64,000 nt of DNA from Acidimicrobiaceae bacterium (GTDB lineage Bacteria > Actinomycetota > Acidimicrobiia > Acidimicrobiales > Aldehydirespiratoraceae), in the NCBI GenBank assembly GCA_009835735.1, contig VXWX01000098.1, positions 1 through 64,000 on the forward strand, read 5' to 3'. Below the pieces are notes generated by a model. It ran no database searches. It was not told the origin of the DNA and saw only the letters and a list, made by a program, of their open reading frames with translations. The translations under genes and the position numbers were made by a program. Below are positions 27,301 through 35,581 of the stretch, piece by piece (position 1 is the first letter of the stretch; every line of letters starts with the position of its first letter).

Positions 27301-27676
27301 GATCGACACTCGGCTCGTCCTCGACGGCTCGACGCAGTCGCGAGACCAGCCTCGCGTGTTCCCACGCCACACCGTGACGTCCGTCTGGATAGGGAAGGAG
27401 TATCGGCTCCAAGCCGTCTTCGGGGAACACGACGAATCCTTCCCCCGGAGTGCAGTCGGCCTCCTCATCAGGCTCTATTCCGAGTTCGCGGAGTATCCGC
27501 ACCGACGGTGGATGCAGCCACTCACCGGCCAGCCGCTTGGAGGTGTTCGGGTTCGCTTCCAGTAGGACGACCGAGTAACCGTTCCGGGCGTGGGCCAGCG
27601 CGCACAGGCTGCCCACCGGACCGGCGCCGACTATGGCGACGTCGTAACGGCGGGGTTCGGCGCTTGGGCTCGCCAC
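24326..27676 (-). CDS. Squalene epoxidase-oxidosqualene cyclase fusion
   Basis: A single uninterrupted frame encodes 1116 residues from a GTG start. Residues 1-430 are a group E flavin monooxygenase: GAGPVG at 17-22, the DG motif at 160-161, and a GD motif followed by HPLTAVGMT at 291-299, the block seen in squalene monooxygenases. A proline/charged linker covers about 432-473. Residues 474-1110 are a terpene cyclase with repeated QW-type motifs (GCWEGEM, DGGFGSYE, DGGWGEH) and the initiator motif DCTAE at 853-857, as in oxidosqualene cyclases rather than the DxDD of squalene-hopene cyclases. The protein could convert squalene to an epoxide and cyclise it. Known bacterial examples, as far as I recall, use separate genes. 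Confidence 0.9.
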   Translation of the reverse strand: MASPSAEPRRYDVAIVGAGPVGSLCALAHARNGYSVVLLEANPNTSKRLAGEWLHPPSVRILRELGIEPDEEADCTPGEGFVVFPEDGLEPILLPYPDGRHGVAWEHARLVSRLRRAVEDEPSVDLMMNARVRGIEGDRVSFTCDGEAGSVAAKLIVGADGRASVVRQSLGLSTRPQAYSRMLGVMLNGVRLPFEGYGHVVCAGRSPILIYRVGEHSVRLIMDIPPGYSTRGIADALAASYAGSLPSTLGPAFLEALRNRRFLAATSTWRLRHTYGTPSRVLIGDAAGHYHPLTAVGMTLGFGDAFALAESGDFRGFAKGRLQETRAPELLAMGLYEVFADRSLETVALRNTIYRQWREKPAIRDLTIRLLACEDTSVVSLSRAVGATSVRAVVREITQSYKPSALRRTRHIVHALGVRFLSLGRGMRQIRTAGDVAAKEERARGTLSNAFPVSMPRLSADPKPGRTEESDPPDASSALRSATSHLLNLQGEDGCWEGEMVWCPMLTAQYVLLHHITEQPLDPERRRLVLRSFEHTRLVGGTWGLHEHSPPHLFVTTLVYVAARLLGVDQDDPLIAPARRFLRAEGVLSIPTWGKFWLALLNLYDWQGVNPVLPELWRLPRRVPLHPSNWYCHTRLIYMAMAAIYPARFQAPVTPVIASLREELFGDGFADIDFAASRNRLRDADLFARPGVCLRAGYWLARSYERFGSKRFRAHCTDDLIDRIRWELQTTDHMSISPVSGLLNIVCLWLHDPGDADCRKALAQLEGWIWEDEEAGTRVTGARSASWDTGFALQALATVPEVEGIDGARRRGADFLRRQQIGTSFEGFREAFRMDPKGGWCFAGAWHGWPVTDCTAEAVRGMIAADPEVASPAELGDAVRFMLRGQNRDGGFGSYESRRSDVGLEWLNPAEMFGESMTEHSHVECTASCLAAFAACRQHSPQVLDAEVTEAVTRADSWLRQAQEHSGSWRGVWGVQYIYGTFFGIRGLLAAGAVRGDPALRAACRWLLDCQQPDGGWGEHHRGCLTGRYVAHDESQVIHTAWALIALLEAGDPDWAAISRGARFLIDTQDANGQWPKQDLAGVFFRTALLDYVLYRQYFPLHALALYEQRRRTRSV

Positions 27677-27752
27677 CGCGCCATAGTAGTAGCAACACTC
27701 TCTGGGAGAGTCGCCGCCGACGGGTCCCGCGGCTGAGCCGGACCGTTGCTGG

Positions 27753-28412
27753 TTAGTTCCCGGTAGTCAGGGTCGACAGGTAGTCGAGAACCTCCTGCTC
27801 GGAGACTACGTCGGCGTACTTGGCGTCGAGATCGAACAGGTTGGACTCGTGGATCTTCGGGTCGCGGTCCCCGCAGGCGTCGCGCACGACTATGGGAACA
27901 AAGCCGTGCTGGCAGGCGTCCAGCGCGGTGGCCCGCACGCAGCCGCTGGTGGAGACGCCGGTGTGGATCAGCGTGTCGACCCCCATCGAGGTGAGCGTCG
28001 ATGCCAGCGACGTTCCGAAGAAGCTTGAGGCGTACTGCTTGACCACCACGATCTCGCCGTCCACGGGAGCCAGCCCCTCGCCGTAGGCGCCCAGCGGGCT
28101 GCCCTGGACGAGGCACTCCAACGCGCCGACCTTGCGGAAGAAGATCCCGCCGTCGGCCCCGCCGGGCTGGAACTCGATCCTGGAGTGCACAACCGGAATC
28201 CCGGTCTCCCGGGCGGCGGTCAGCACCCGCTGGCACGACGCTCGGGCGTCCTCCACCCCGGCGTAGAGGGGGGACTCGGGATCCAGGTAGGCCAGGCAGA
28301 AGTCGATCACCACCAGGGCCGGGCGCGCCCCGAACCCCAGCCTCCGGTTGAACCCTGCCTGCCGGTAGTCCTCGGCCAGCGCCTCGCCCGTCTTGGCTTC
28401 CCGCGACGTCAT
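27753..28412 (-). CDS. Isochorismatase-like cysteine amidohydrolase
   Basis: The predicted protein has 219 residues with the catalytic triad of the family: D37 in LVVIDFCLAY, K125 in VVKQYASSFF, and C158 in VSTSGCVRAT. Members with this N-terminal extension include N-carbamoylsarcosine amidase and maleamate amidohydrolase, which split small amides and release ammonia. Its ATG overlaps the stop of the CoA-transferase gene, so the two are co-translated. In this context a half-amide of a maleic acid is a plausible substrate, but the sequence does not fix it. Confidence 0.87.
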   Translation of the reverse strand: MTSREAKTGEALAEDYRQAGFNRRLGFGARPALVVIDFCLAYLDPESPLYAGVEDARASCQRVLTAARETGIPVVHSRIEFQPGGADGGIFFRKVGALECLVQGSPLGAYGEGLAPVDGEIVVVKQYASSFFGTSLASTLTSMGVDTLIHTGVSTSGCVRATALDACQHGFVPIVVRDACGDRDPKIHESNLFDLDAKYADVVSEQEVLDYLSTLTTGN

Positions 28413-29605
28413 GCCACGATCCCGTCGGCCCGCAGCCGCTCGACGGCGTCCGCATCCAACCCGAGGATCCCGCCCAGCACCTCGTCGTTGTGCTCGCCCA
28501 GCGCCGGGCCCGACCAGTTGATCGAGCCGGGGGTCCCGGACAGCTTCGGCACGATGTTCTGCATGGGAATGGCCCCGAAGTCGGCGCTGTCGACCCAGGC
28601 TATGGCCTCACGGGCCTCGAAGTGCTCGTCGGCCAGCATCTCCGGGGCCCGGTAGATCTGGCCGTTGGGAACCGCGTACTCGTCGAGGATCCGCCGCAGC
28701 TCGTCGGCGTCGAGGGTGGCCGTCCACCCCGCGATCATCTCGTCCAACTCCTGCTGGTGGTCGCCCCGGGCGATGTGGGTCGCGAAGCGGGGATCGGTGC
28801 CCAGCTCGGGCCGGCCCATCGCCTCAGCCATGCGCCGCCACACGGTGTCCTGATTGGCCGAGATCAGATGGATCCTGCCGTCGCGGGTCGGGTAGGCGTT
28901 GGCCGGCGCGATGTTGGGGATCATCGACCCGGTGCGCTCGCGGATGAAACCGGCGACGTGGTACTCGGTCAGCAGCGACTCCATCACTGCCAGCACCGAC
29001 TCGTAGAGCGCGGCGTCGACGATCTGGCCCCGGCCGGTGCGCTCCCGCGCGTGCAGGGCGTTCAGCGTGCCGATGGTGGCGAACATGGCGGTGAGGGTGT
29101 CGCCGATGCTGATCCCGGTCCGGCTCGGCATCTTCTCCGGGTCGCCGGTGGTGTAGCGGATGCCTCCCATAGCCTCGCCGATGTTGCCGAAACCGGGCTT
29201 GGAGGAGTACGGCCCGGTCTGGCCGTAGCCCGACACCCGGGTGACGATCAGCTTCGGATTGGCGGCCTGCAGGTCCTCGGGATCGAGTCCCCAGCGCTCC
29301 AGCGTGCCTGGACGGAAGTTCTCCAGCAGCACGTCCGCGCCGGCGGCCAGCCGGCGCACCAGGTCCTGGCCGGCTTGCTCGCGCAGGTTGATGGTGACCG
29401 ACTTCTTGCCCCGGCCCACCACCGGCCACCACAGCGACTTGCCGTCGGCCTTCTCCTGGCCCCAGGCCCGCATCGGGTCGCCGCTGCCCGGCGGCTCGAC
29501 CTTGATCACCTCGGCCCCGTGGTCGGCCAGCAACTGGCCGCAGAACGGCCCGGCCAGCAGCGTGCCCACCTCGATCACCCGAATGTCAGTGAGAGCTCCG
29601 GCCAT
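28409..29605 (-). CDS. CaiB/BaiF family CoA-transferase (first copy)
   Basis: The predicted protein has 398 residues from an ATG with a strong GGGGAGGGG site on the minus strand. Typical class III features are the N-terminal RVIEVGTLLAGPFCGQLLADHGAEVIKVEPP, cut here as the block VIKVEPPGSGDPMR, and LLENFRPGTLERWGLDPE. The C-terminal part contains LNALHARERTGRGQIVDAAL. Such enzymes move CoA between carboxylic acids. Substrates of relatives include mesaconate, citramalate and oxalate. It shares an operon with the isochorismatase-like gene and starts 31 bases from the divergent lyase gene. A second, distinct copy lies at 34.3-35.5 kb. Confidence 0.9.
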   Translation of the reverse strand: MAGALTDIRVIEVGTLLAGPFCGQLLADHGAEVIKVEPPGSGDPMRAWGQEKADGKSLWWPVVGRGKKSVTINLREQAGQDLVRRLAAGADVLLENFRPGTLERWGLDPEDLQAANPKLIVTRVSGYGQTGPYSSKPGFGNIGEAMGGIRYTTGDPEKMPSRTGISIGDTLTAMFATIGTLNALHARERTGRGQIVDAALYESVLAVMESLLTEYHVAGFIRERTGSMIPNIAPANAYPTRDGRIHLISANQDTVWRRMAEAMGRPELGTDPRFATHIARGDHQQELDEMIAGWTATLDADELRRILDEYAVPNGQIYRAPEMLADEHFEAREAIAWVDSADFGAIPMQNIVPKLSGTPGSINWSGPALGEHNDEVLGGILGLDADAVERLRADGIVA

Positions 29606-29636
29606 GATCCCCCTCCCCGTTATCCTCGGCTCCATC

Positions 29637-30557
29637 ATGACCGGGCCCAACCAGCAGGCCGAGCGCGTCCAGATCGTCGATGTGGCCCCCCGCGACGGCC
29701 TCCAGGCCGATCCCGCCGACCTCAGCACCGCCCAGAAGGTCGAGCTCATCCAGCGGCTGGTCGCAGCCGGCCATACCCGGGTCGAGGCGGCCAGCTTCGT
29801 CAGCCCCAAGGCGGTGCCCAAGATGGCCGACGGCGAGGCGGTCATGGCCGGCGTACCCCGCACCGCCGGCGTCAGCTACAGCGCACTCGTGCTCAACCAG
29901 CGGGGAGTGGAGCGGGCCATCGAAGCAGGCGCCGACGAGGTGTGCGGGGTGGTGGTGGCCACCGAGACCTTCTCGCAGGCCAACCAGCGGGCCTCGGTGG
30001 CCGAGTCGATCCAGCGGTGGCGGGCCATCTCCGAAACTGCCCGGGCGGCCGGGATACGCACCTCGGTGACTGTTTCGGCGGTGTGCGGCTGCCCGTACGA
30101 GGGGCGGGTGGACGCCGACCGGGTGCTGGGGATCGTGGCCGAGCTGGCCGAGACCCAGCCCGATGAGGTGGCCCTGGCCGACACCATCGGCGTCGGGGTC
30201 CCCACCCAGGTGGCCGCCCTGTTCGAGGGCGCCGCCCAGCAGGCCCCCGGCATCGTGCTGCGGGGCCACTTCCACAACACCCGCAACACCGCGTTGGCCA
30301 ACATCGCGGCGGCCATTGACACCGGCGTGCGGGTGTTCGACTCCAGCCTCGGCGGGGTGGGCGGCTGCCCGTTCGCGCCCAGGGCCACCGGCAACGTCGC
30401 CACCGAGGAGGTGGTGTACATGGTGCACGAGATGGGATTCGACACCGGGCTCGACCTCGACGCCCTGATCGAGGCCAGCGCCTGGCTGGAGGACCAGCTC
30501 GGCCACGGCGTCCCCAGCCTGGTGGCCAAAGCGGGCGGGTTCCCTCAACCTCGCTGA
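29637..30557 (+). CDS. HMG-CoA lyase-like acyl-CoA lyase
   Basis: The predicted protein has 306 residues from the ATG at 29637. An in-frame ATG at 29604 would overlap the divergent gene. The DRE-TIM features are all present: VAPRDGLQ (the metal-binding start), SFVSPKAVPKMAD, the HxH block GHFHNTRNTALANI, and SLGGVGGCPFAPRATGNVATE with the family cysteine. Enzymes of this type cleave 3-hydroxy-3-methylglutaryl-CoA or related branched hydroxyacyl-CoAs to a keto acid or acetoacetate and an acyl-CoA. Context with CoA-transferases and a CitE-like lyase suggests the end of a branched-dicarboxylate pathway. Confidence 0.88.
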   Translation: MTGPNQQAERVQIVDVAPRDGLQADPADLSTAQKVELIQRLVAAGHTRVEAASFVSPKAVPKMADGEAVMAGVPRTAGVSYSALVLNQRGVERAIEAGADEVCGVVVATETFSQANQRASVAESIQRWRAISETARAAGIRTSVTVSAVCGCPYEGRVDADRVLGIVAELAETQPDEVALADTIGVGVPTQVAALFEGAAQQAPGIVLRGHFHNTRNTALANIAAAIDTGVRVFDSSLGGVGGCPFAPRATGNVATEEVVYMVHEMGFDTGLDLDALIEASAWLEDQLGHGVPSLVAKAGGFPQPR

Positions 30558-30586
30558 AGCCCGGCAGCCGATCGCGCTGGCGGGGT

Positions 30587-32047
30587 TCATGTGGGCCTGC
30601 TCTGGTACTGGCCTCGGGGGAGTCCTACCACCTGCCCGCCGGACAGGATGGGCTCGCCCCGCAGCCACACATGGCGCACCTTGCCGTCGAGTTCGTGGCC
30701 CTCGAAGGGGGTGTAGCCCTGGCTCGACTCCGACTCGGCCGCCCGCACCACATGGCTGGCCGCCGGGTCGAGCAGCACGATGTCGGCGTCGTAGCCGACC
30801 CCGATGGTGCCCTTGGTGCCCAGCCCGAAGCGCCGGGCCGGGTTCCATGACAGCATCCGGGCCATCTCGACCAGGCCGAGTCCCCGCTTGGAGCCCTCGG
30901 AGTACAGGCCGTTCAGCAGGTATTCGGTGCCGCCGAAGCCGCTCTTGGCCAGCCAGATGTCGTCGGGGTTCTCGGCTGAGACCTTGGCCTCGGCCTGGCA
31001 GCAGGCATGGTCGCTGACCACCCAGTGGGCGTCGCCGGCCAGCACGTGCTCCCACAGCGCCTCCACGTCGGCGCGGGGCCGGATCGGCGGGTTGACCTTG
31101 GCCCACGGGTCGCCCGCGGTCTCGATGTCGGCCAGCAGGTGCCCCACGGTGACCTCCCGGCGGAAGTTCACGTTCTCGAAGCACCGGTCCATCCGCAGGG
31201 CAGCGTCCATGGCCTTGGCCGACGACAGGTGCAGCAGGTTGATGTTGGTGACCTCGGTTTCGTGGGCCAGGTACGCGGCGATGGTCACCGCCAGACCCTC
31301 GGAGTGCGGCGGCCGCCCGGCCGAGTAGGCGGCCAGCCCCGACAGCCGGCCCTCGGCCTGCACCATCTTGGTGTAGGCGGTCATGATTTCGGCCGTCTCG
31401 CAGTGCATCGACAGCGACAGCACGTCGGCCAGCTCGGGCCGGTCGCGGCGCACCCCGGCCAGGCCCCGCATCACGAACTCGAAGTGGGCGAAGTCGTAGC
31501 GCTCGCCCGGCGGGATCATCAGGAAGCTGGACTGGTCGTCGCTGGCGCCGTGCAGCCCGTGGCTGCCGTAGAACATGAAGATCTTGAACGAGGTCACCCC
31601 GTGCTTGTCGACCAGTGCGGGCATCTCGTCGATGTGGGAGGCCTGCATCGGGGCCAAGTGCAGGGCGTAGTCGACGTAGCTGCGGCCCTCCATCAACGCC
31701 AAGGCCTCCGGGACGAACTCGGCGTAGGGCCCGCCGCGGTTGAGGTAGTACTGGCCGGTGCGGACGTAGTTGAGCACGGTGGTGGTGCCGCCCTGGGCCG
31801 CGGCCCGGCTCTCGGTGGCCGTGTCCACGTCCAGCGGGTTGTAGATCCCCATGTGGGTGTGGGCGTCCACCGAGCCGGGGAAGGCGATCAGTCCCGATGC
31901 GTCGAACACCTCGGCCGCGTCGGCGGTGGCGGCCAGCCCCGCCTCAAGGTGGCTGACCCGGTCGCCGGTGATGCCTATGTCGACTTCGTCGACCGTGCCG
32001 TGGTCGGGGCGGACCACCGAGGCGCCGGTGATGACGGTGTCGATCAC
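30587..32047 (-). CDS. Dihydropyrimidinase/hydantoinase-type cyclic amidohydrolase
   Basis: The predicted protein has 486 residues. Metal ligands of the amidohydrolase fold are visible: H63-x-H65 in DAHTHMG, the carboxylated lysine K155 in SFKIFMFYGSHG, the later histidines in SMHCETAEI and LLHLSSAKAMD, and the aspartate in WVVSDHACC. Relatives open cyclic diamides and imides such as dihydrouracil, hydantoin and, in some cases, maleimide or succinimide. It is the last gene of a four-gene operon (CoA-transferase, cyclase, MmgE/PrpD, this gene) joined by four-base overlaps and headed by an IclR-type operator. Confidence 0.9.
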   Translation of the reverse strand: MIDTVITGASVVRPDHGTVDEVDIGITGDRVSHLEAGLAATADAAEVFDASGLIAFPGSVDAHTHMGIYNPLDVDTATESRAAAQGGTTTVLNYVRTGQYYLNRGGPYAEFVPEALALMEGRSYVDYALHLAPMQASHIDEMPALVDKHGVTSFKIFMFYGSHGLHGASDDQSSFLMIPPGERYDFAHFEFVMRGLAGVRRDRPELADVLSLSMHCETAEIMTAYTKMVQAEGRLSGLAAYSAGRPPHSEGLAVTIAAYLAHETEVTNINLLHLSSAKAMDAALRMDRCFENVNFRREVTVGHLLADIETAGDPWAKVNPPIRPRADVEALWEHVLAGDAHWVVSDHACCQAEAKVSAENPDDIWLAKSGFGGTEYLLNGLYSEGSKRGLGLVEMARMLSWNPARRFGLGTKGTIGVGYDADIVLLDPAASHVVRAAESESSQGYTPFEGHELDGKVRHVWLRGEPILSGGQVVGLPRGQYQSRPT

Positions 32048-33495
32048 CGGTCCTCCCCGCCCGTCCCGACGACGCTCAGCGGCGCCAGCAGGGCCGCCGC
32101 CGAGGGCGCGGCGGCCACGCCAGTCAGCGCCTCATACACCGAACGGGCCGTCGCTGCGCTCACCAGGCCGTCGACGTTGTCGGTGTACTTGGTGGCCAGG
32201 TCCTCGTCCGACAGTGGGTCGTCGGGACCGCCCCGGTTGGCCAGCACCTCCTCGACCAGCGTGTCGCCGCCGGTGGTGGTGACGGTCAGCCGGGCGGGGA
32301 GCTGGCTCGGGTAGATCGACATCAGGCCGGGGTCTCCGGTCACGTCGATACGGGCCATCAGCCTGCGCCGGTCAGGGTCGCGGGCCAGGTCGTCGCTGAA
32401 GTCGGCCAGACCCACCCCCAGGCCGTTGCCGCCGAGCAGCCCGGCGGCCACCGCGTAGGGACCGCTGAACTGGGCGAGGTATCCGGTCTCCGGCCGCCGT
32501 TTGGCGTCGATGGGGTCTCCGATGGTGCGGACCGTGGGCGGGGCCACCTCCAGAGTGGCCGACGCCACGTCGTCGGGGCCGACGCCGCGGCGGCGTAGCC
32601 CCATGGCGGCGTCGATGGCGGCGTGGGTGAAGTGGTTGGCCGGGTACGGCTTGTAGAAGATGCGCTCTGCTTCCCATCGCAGCCCCAGTTCGGCGGTCAC
32701 CGCACCGGTGTCGGCCTCTGCGCCGAGGAACGCCTGGAACAGGCCGAAGCGGCCCTCGACCGCGGTGAGCGGCCCGGTGAAGCCCCGCACCGCCAGCTGG
32801 GCTGCGGTGACCCCGGCCTTGGCCGCCCAGCCGCAGTGGAGCCGCTTGACGGTGCCGCCGGCCCGGTTGGCCTCGATGATCCCGCTGGCCATGCTGCAGG
32901 CCACGCCCATGGCGTCGGCGATGCGGTCGGCGTCGGCCCCCAGCAGGCGGGCCGCGGCCGCGGCCGAGCCCACCGCCCCACAGATCGAGGTGGCGTGCTG
33001 GCCCCGCTCGAAGTACACCGACTGGCGGGCCCGATGGTCGTAGCCGCCCATGCCCAGGCGCACGGCCACTTCCAGGCCGACGGCCACCGCGTCGACGAGG
33101 TCTGCGCCGGGCGCGCCCCGCCACTCGGCCACCGCCAGCGCTGCCGGCACCACGGAGGCGCTCGGATGCAGGATGGACGGGAGGTGGGTGTCGTCGTAGT
33201 CGAGAGAGTGGGCCAGCACGCCGTTGACGAAGGCGGCCTCCGCGGCCGCCATCCTCCGGCCGGCGCCGATGGCGGTCGCCTGGGCGCCGGACTCCTGGGC
33301 CAGGGCAAACTCGGTGGCGGCCCGGGAGGTGTCCAGCGGGCAGGCCCGCACCGCGATCCCCACGATGTCGATGATGCGGGCCGGGATGCCGGCTCGGATC
33401 TCCACCGGCACCGGTCCGCCCGCCAGCCGGGCCAGCCGAACCAGGATCGGGTCCGCGCCTGCGCCGTCGCTACCCGGTGGACCGCCGGCGTTCAT
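32044..33495 (-). CDS. MmgE/PrpD family dehydratase-like protein
   Basis: The predicted protein has 483 residues from the ATG at 33495, which overlaps the upstream stop. Features of the family are FVNGVLAHSLDYDDTHLPSI, split here as NGVLAHSLDYDD and HPSASVVPAALA, followed by HATSICGAVGSAAAAARLLG, KRLHCGWAAKAGVTAA and FYKPYPANHFTHAAIDA. The family includes 2-methylcitrate dehydratase and cis-aconitate decarboxylase, acting on branched tricarboxylic acids. In this operon it may hydrate or dehydrate a substituted maleate or citramalate-type intermediate. The substrate is not determined. Confidence 0.88.
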   Translation of the reverse strand: MNAGGPPGSDGAGADPILVRLARLAGGPVPVEIRAGIPARIIDIVGIAVRACPLDTSRAATEFALAQESGAQATAIGAGRRMAAAEAAFVNGVLAHSLDYDDTHLPSILHPSASVVPAALAVAEWRGAPGADLVDAVAVGLEVAVRLGMGGYDHRARQSVYFERGQHATSICGAVGSAAAAARLLGADADRIADAMGVACSMASGIIEANRAGGTVKRLHCGWAAKAGVTAAQLAVRGFTGPLTAVEGRFGLFQAFLGAEADTGAVTAELGLRWEAERIFYKPYPANHFTHAAIDAAMGLRRRGVGPDDVASATLEVAPPTVRTIGDPIDAKRRPETGYLAQFSGPYAVAAGLLGGNGLGVGLADFSDDLARDPDRRRLMARIDVTGDPGLMSIYPSQLPARLTVTTTGGDTLVEEVLANRGGPDDPLSDEDLATKYTDNVDGLVSAATARSVYEALTGVAAAPSAAALLAPLSVVGTGGEDR

Positions 33496-34316
33496 GCGAT
33501 GGCCAGGGGCCGGGCCGGCGCCCCGGTGGCGCCCACGATGTTGAGATGGGCCAGCACGAACACGAACTCGTGGACTCCGTCGGCGGCCAGCGCCTCGAGG
33601 TCCATCGCCTCGATGATGTTGATGCCCCGCTCCACCAATAGCACCCGGTGCGCGGGCAGCAGCGCATGGCCCGCCCCGGCAGGCAGGCACTCGAACGCCA
33701 GGGTGTCAGCACCGACCAGGGCCGCTCCCCGATCGGCCAGCCAGCTCGCACCGGTCTCGCCCACTCCGGGAACGCCAGAGCCGAGGCCCTGGTAGAGCTC
33801 GACGTCGTCGAAGTGGATTCCCCATCCGCTGCGCACCAGCACAGCGTCACCGGGCCGCACCGGGGTTCTCTGGCGCCCGGCCGCCTCCTCCAACTCGGCC
33901 ACGGTGATCTCGTGGCCGCCGTCGCAGCACTCGACGCCCAGCGCCGCGGGGATGTCCAGCAGCACGCCCCGGCCGGCGAAGGGGGGCAGATCGTCGATGC
34001 CCAGAGCCTCGAAGCGACCTCCTGCCTGGGCCTCGCCGGCGTCGACTCCGCCATACAGCCGGCCCTGGTGGCTCACATGGGCCAGTGCGTCCACATGCGT
34101 GCCGACATGGCAGCCGGTGGTGATCAGATCGGCCGCGGCCGAGCCCCCGTCGGCCCTGACCCGGTCGCCGTGGCGGCGGTCCAGGCAATGGCGAAACGGC
34201 GGATGGTTCGGGGACTGGGCCATCCCGTTGCTCATCGGGCGGCCCAGGTCGTACACGGTGGCCTGCGCCACCTGCTCGATCAGGCGAGCCGTCCGGGCTG
34301 TCGGGGAGGAACTCAA
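33492..34316 (-). CDS. Cyclase family metal hydrolase (kynurenine formamidase-like)
   Basis: The predicted protein has 274 residues from a TTG start (TTGA overlap with the upstream stop). The family motif HxGTHxDxxxH is at residues 70-80 (CHVGTHVDALAHV), and further conserved parts are VLLDIPAALGVE, DAVLVRSGW and the C-terminal FVLAHLNIVGATGAPARP. Members hydrolyse formamides or open cyclic amides using zinc or manganese. It is the second gene of the operator-controlled operon, between a CoA-transferase and MmgE/PrpD. A formamide or lactam from a pyrrole ring would fit as substrate, but this is an inference. Confidence 0.82.
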   Translation of the reverse strand: MSSSPTARTARLIEQVAQATVYDLGRPMSNGMAQSPNHPPFRHCLDRRHGDRVRADGGSAAADLITTGCHVGTHVDALAHVSHQGRLYGGVDAGEAQAGGRFEALGIDDLPPFAGRGVLLDIPAALGVECCDGGHEITVAELEEAAGRQRTPVRPGDAVLVRSGWGIHFDDVELYQGLGSGVPGVGETGASWLADRGAALVGADTLAFECLPAGAGHALLPAHRVLLVERGINIIEAMDLEALAADGVHEFVFVLAHLNIVGATGAPARPLAIA

Positions 34317-35503
34317 GCCACCACTCCAGCGGCTCGCAGGTCATCGACACGATCGGCGCTCACTCCGGCCTCGGCCAGCACCTCGTCGGTGTCGGCGCCC
34401 AGTGCCCGCCCGGTGTGACGTACCGCCCCCGGCGTGGCCGACAGGCCGAAGAGCAAGTTCTGCATCCGGATCGTCCCCAGATCGGGGTCTTCGACGGCGG
34501 CGACCGCACCGCGAGCCTCCACCTGGGGATCGTTCACGTACTGGGCGGCGTCGTACACCGGGGCCAGCGCCACCTCGGCCTCGGCGAACCCCTCGACCAC
34601 CTCGGTCAACGGGCGGGCGCCGATCCACGAAGCCACCGCCTCGTCGATCTCGTCGGCGTGGGCGGCCCGGCCCGCACCCGACGAGAACCACGGCTCGCAG
34701 GCCAGATCGCCCCGGCCGACCAACTCCATCGTGCGGACGGCCACCGAGTCGGCACTGCTCGACACGGCCACCCACCGGCCGTCGGCGGTGCGGTAGGTGT
34801 TGCGGGGGGCGTTGTTGGCTGAGCGGTTCCCGGCGCGGGCCGCGATGCGGCCGGTCTGGTCCCACTCCACGATGTGGGGTCCGAGGGCCATGGCCAGCGG
34901 CTCCAGGATGGCCAGGTCGATCACCTGGCCCTCGCCGGTGGCGCGGCGGTGGTGCAGGGCCATCATCACCGCGGCCACCCCGCTGATGCCCGCGACGCTG
35001 TCGGCCAGGCCGAACGGCGGCAGGGTGGGGGGCCCGTCGGCTGGGCCCGTCATGTGGGCGAAGCCGCTCATCGCCTCGATCAGCGTCCCGAACGCCGGTC
35101 GCCGGGCGTAGGGGCCGGCCTGACCGAAGCCGGTGACCCGGCACAGCACCAGGCCCGGGCGCCGCACGGAGAGGACCTCCCAGCCCAGCCCCCAGCGCTC
35201 GAGCGTGCCCGGCCGGAAGTTCTCGATCACCACGTCGGCGCCGCCCACCAGATCAAGAAACACCTCGGCGCCGTCGGGGTGGCTCAGGTCCAGGCCCACA
35301 CAGCGCTTGTTGCGGCCCACCATCTTGAACCACAGGCCGTGGCCGTCCCGGTGGGGGCCGTGGTTCCGCAGGCTGTCGCCCTTCTTGGGGTGCTCGATCT
35401 TGATCACATCGGCGCCGAAGTCGGCCATGATCTGGCCGATCAGCGGCCCGGCCAGCACGGTGGACGCATCGATCACCCGCAGATCCGACAGGGGGCCGCT
35501 CAT
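34313..35503 (-). CDS. CaiB/BaiF family CoA-transferase (second copy)
   Basis: The predicted protein has 396 residues from the ATG at 35503, just after the operator region. A TTG 21 bases upstream is possible but would lie in the operator. Typical class III blocks are VLAGPLIGQIMADFGADVIK, VVIENFRPGTLERWGL and RATGEGQVIDLAILEPL. It differs widely from the copy at 28.4 kb, so this is not a recent duplication. As the first gene of the operon with the cyclase, MmgE/PrpD and the hydantoinase, it probably activates a dicarboxylate product of the pathway. Confidence 0.9.
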   Translation of the reverse strand: MSGPLSDLRVIDASTVLAGPLIGQIMADFGADVIKIEHPKKGDSLRNHGPHRDGHGLWFKMVGRNKRCVGLDLSHPDGAEVFLDLVGGADVVIENFRPGTLERWGLGWEVLSVRRPGLVLCRVTGFGQAGPYARRPAFGTLIEAMSGFAHMTGPADGPPTLPPFGLADSVAGISGVAAVMMALHHRRATGEGQVIDLAILEPLAMALGPHIVEWDQTGRIAARAGNRSANNAPRNTYRTADGRWVAVSSSADSVAVRTMELVGRGDLACEPWFSSGAGRAAHADEIDEAVASWIGARPLTEVVEGFAEAEVALAPVYDAAQYVNDPQVEARGAVAAVEDPDLGTIRMQNLLFGLSATPGAVRHTGRALGADTDEVLAEAGVSADRVDDLRAAGVVA

Positions 35504-35505
35504 GC

Positions 35506-35530
35506 GGAACGCTGTTTCTCCCAAAGGAAC
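35506..35530. promoter_or_regulatory. IclR-type operator, site 1 (divergent CoA-transferase operon / iclR)
   Basis: Half-sites GGAAC (35506-35510), GTTTC (35514-35518) and GGAAC (35526-35530) have spacings of 3 and 7 bases, the same as four other sites. Extra half-sites follow: GTTCC (35542-35546) and GAAAC (35552-35556), and the 11 bases GCTAGTGTTCC are the reverse complement of a block at sites 2 and 5. The element lies between the two divergent starts, three bases from the CoA-transferase ATG. Confidence 0.8.
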
Positions 35531-35581
35531 ACGGGGCTAGTGTTCCTCATCGAAACCCTTGATGGCAACCAGTCGAGCGAT

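Noticed and set aside
24326-27676. Cyclase half called as squalene-hopene cyclase
   Set aside because: The initiator motif is DCTAE at 853-857, not DxDD, and an epoxidase-like domain is attached. Oxidosqualene cyclase fits better.
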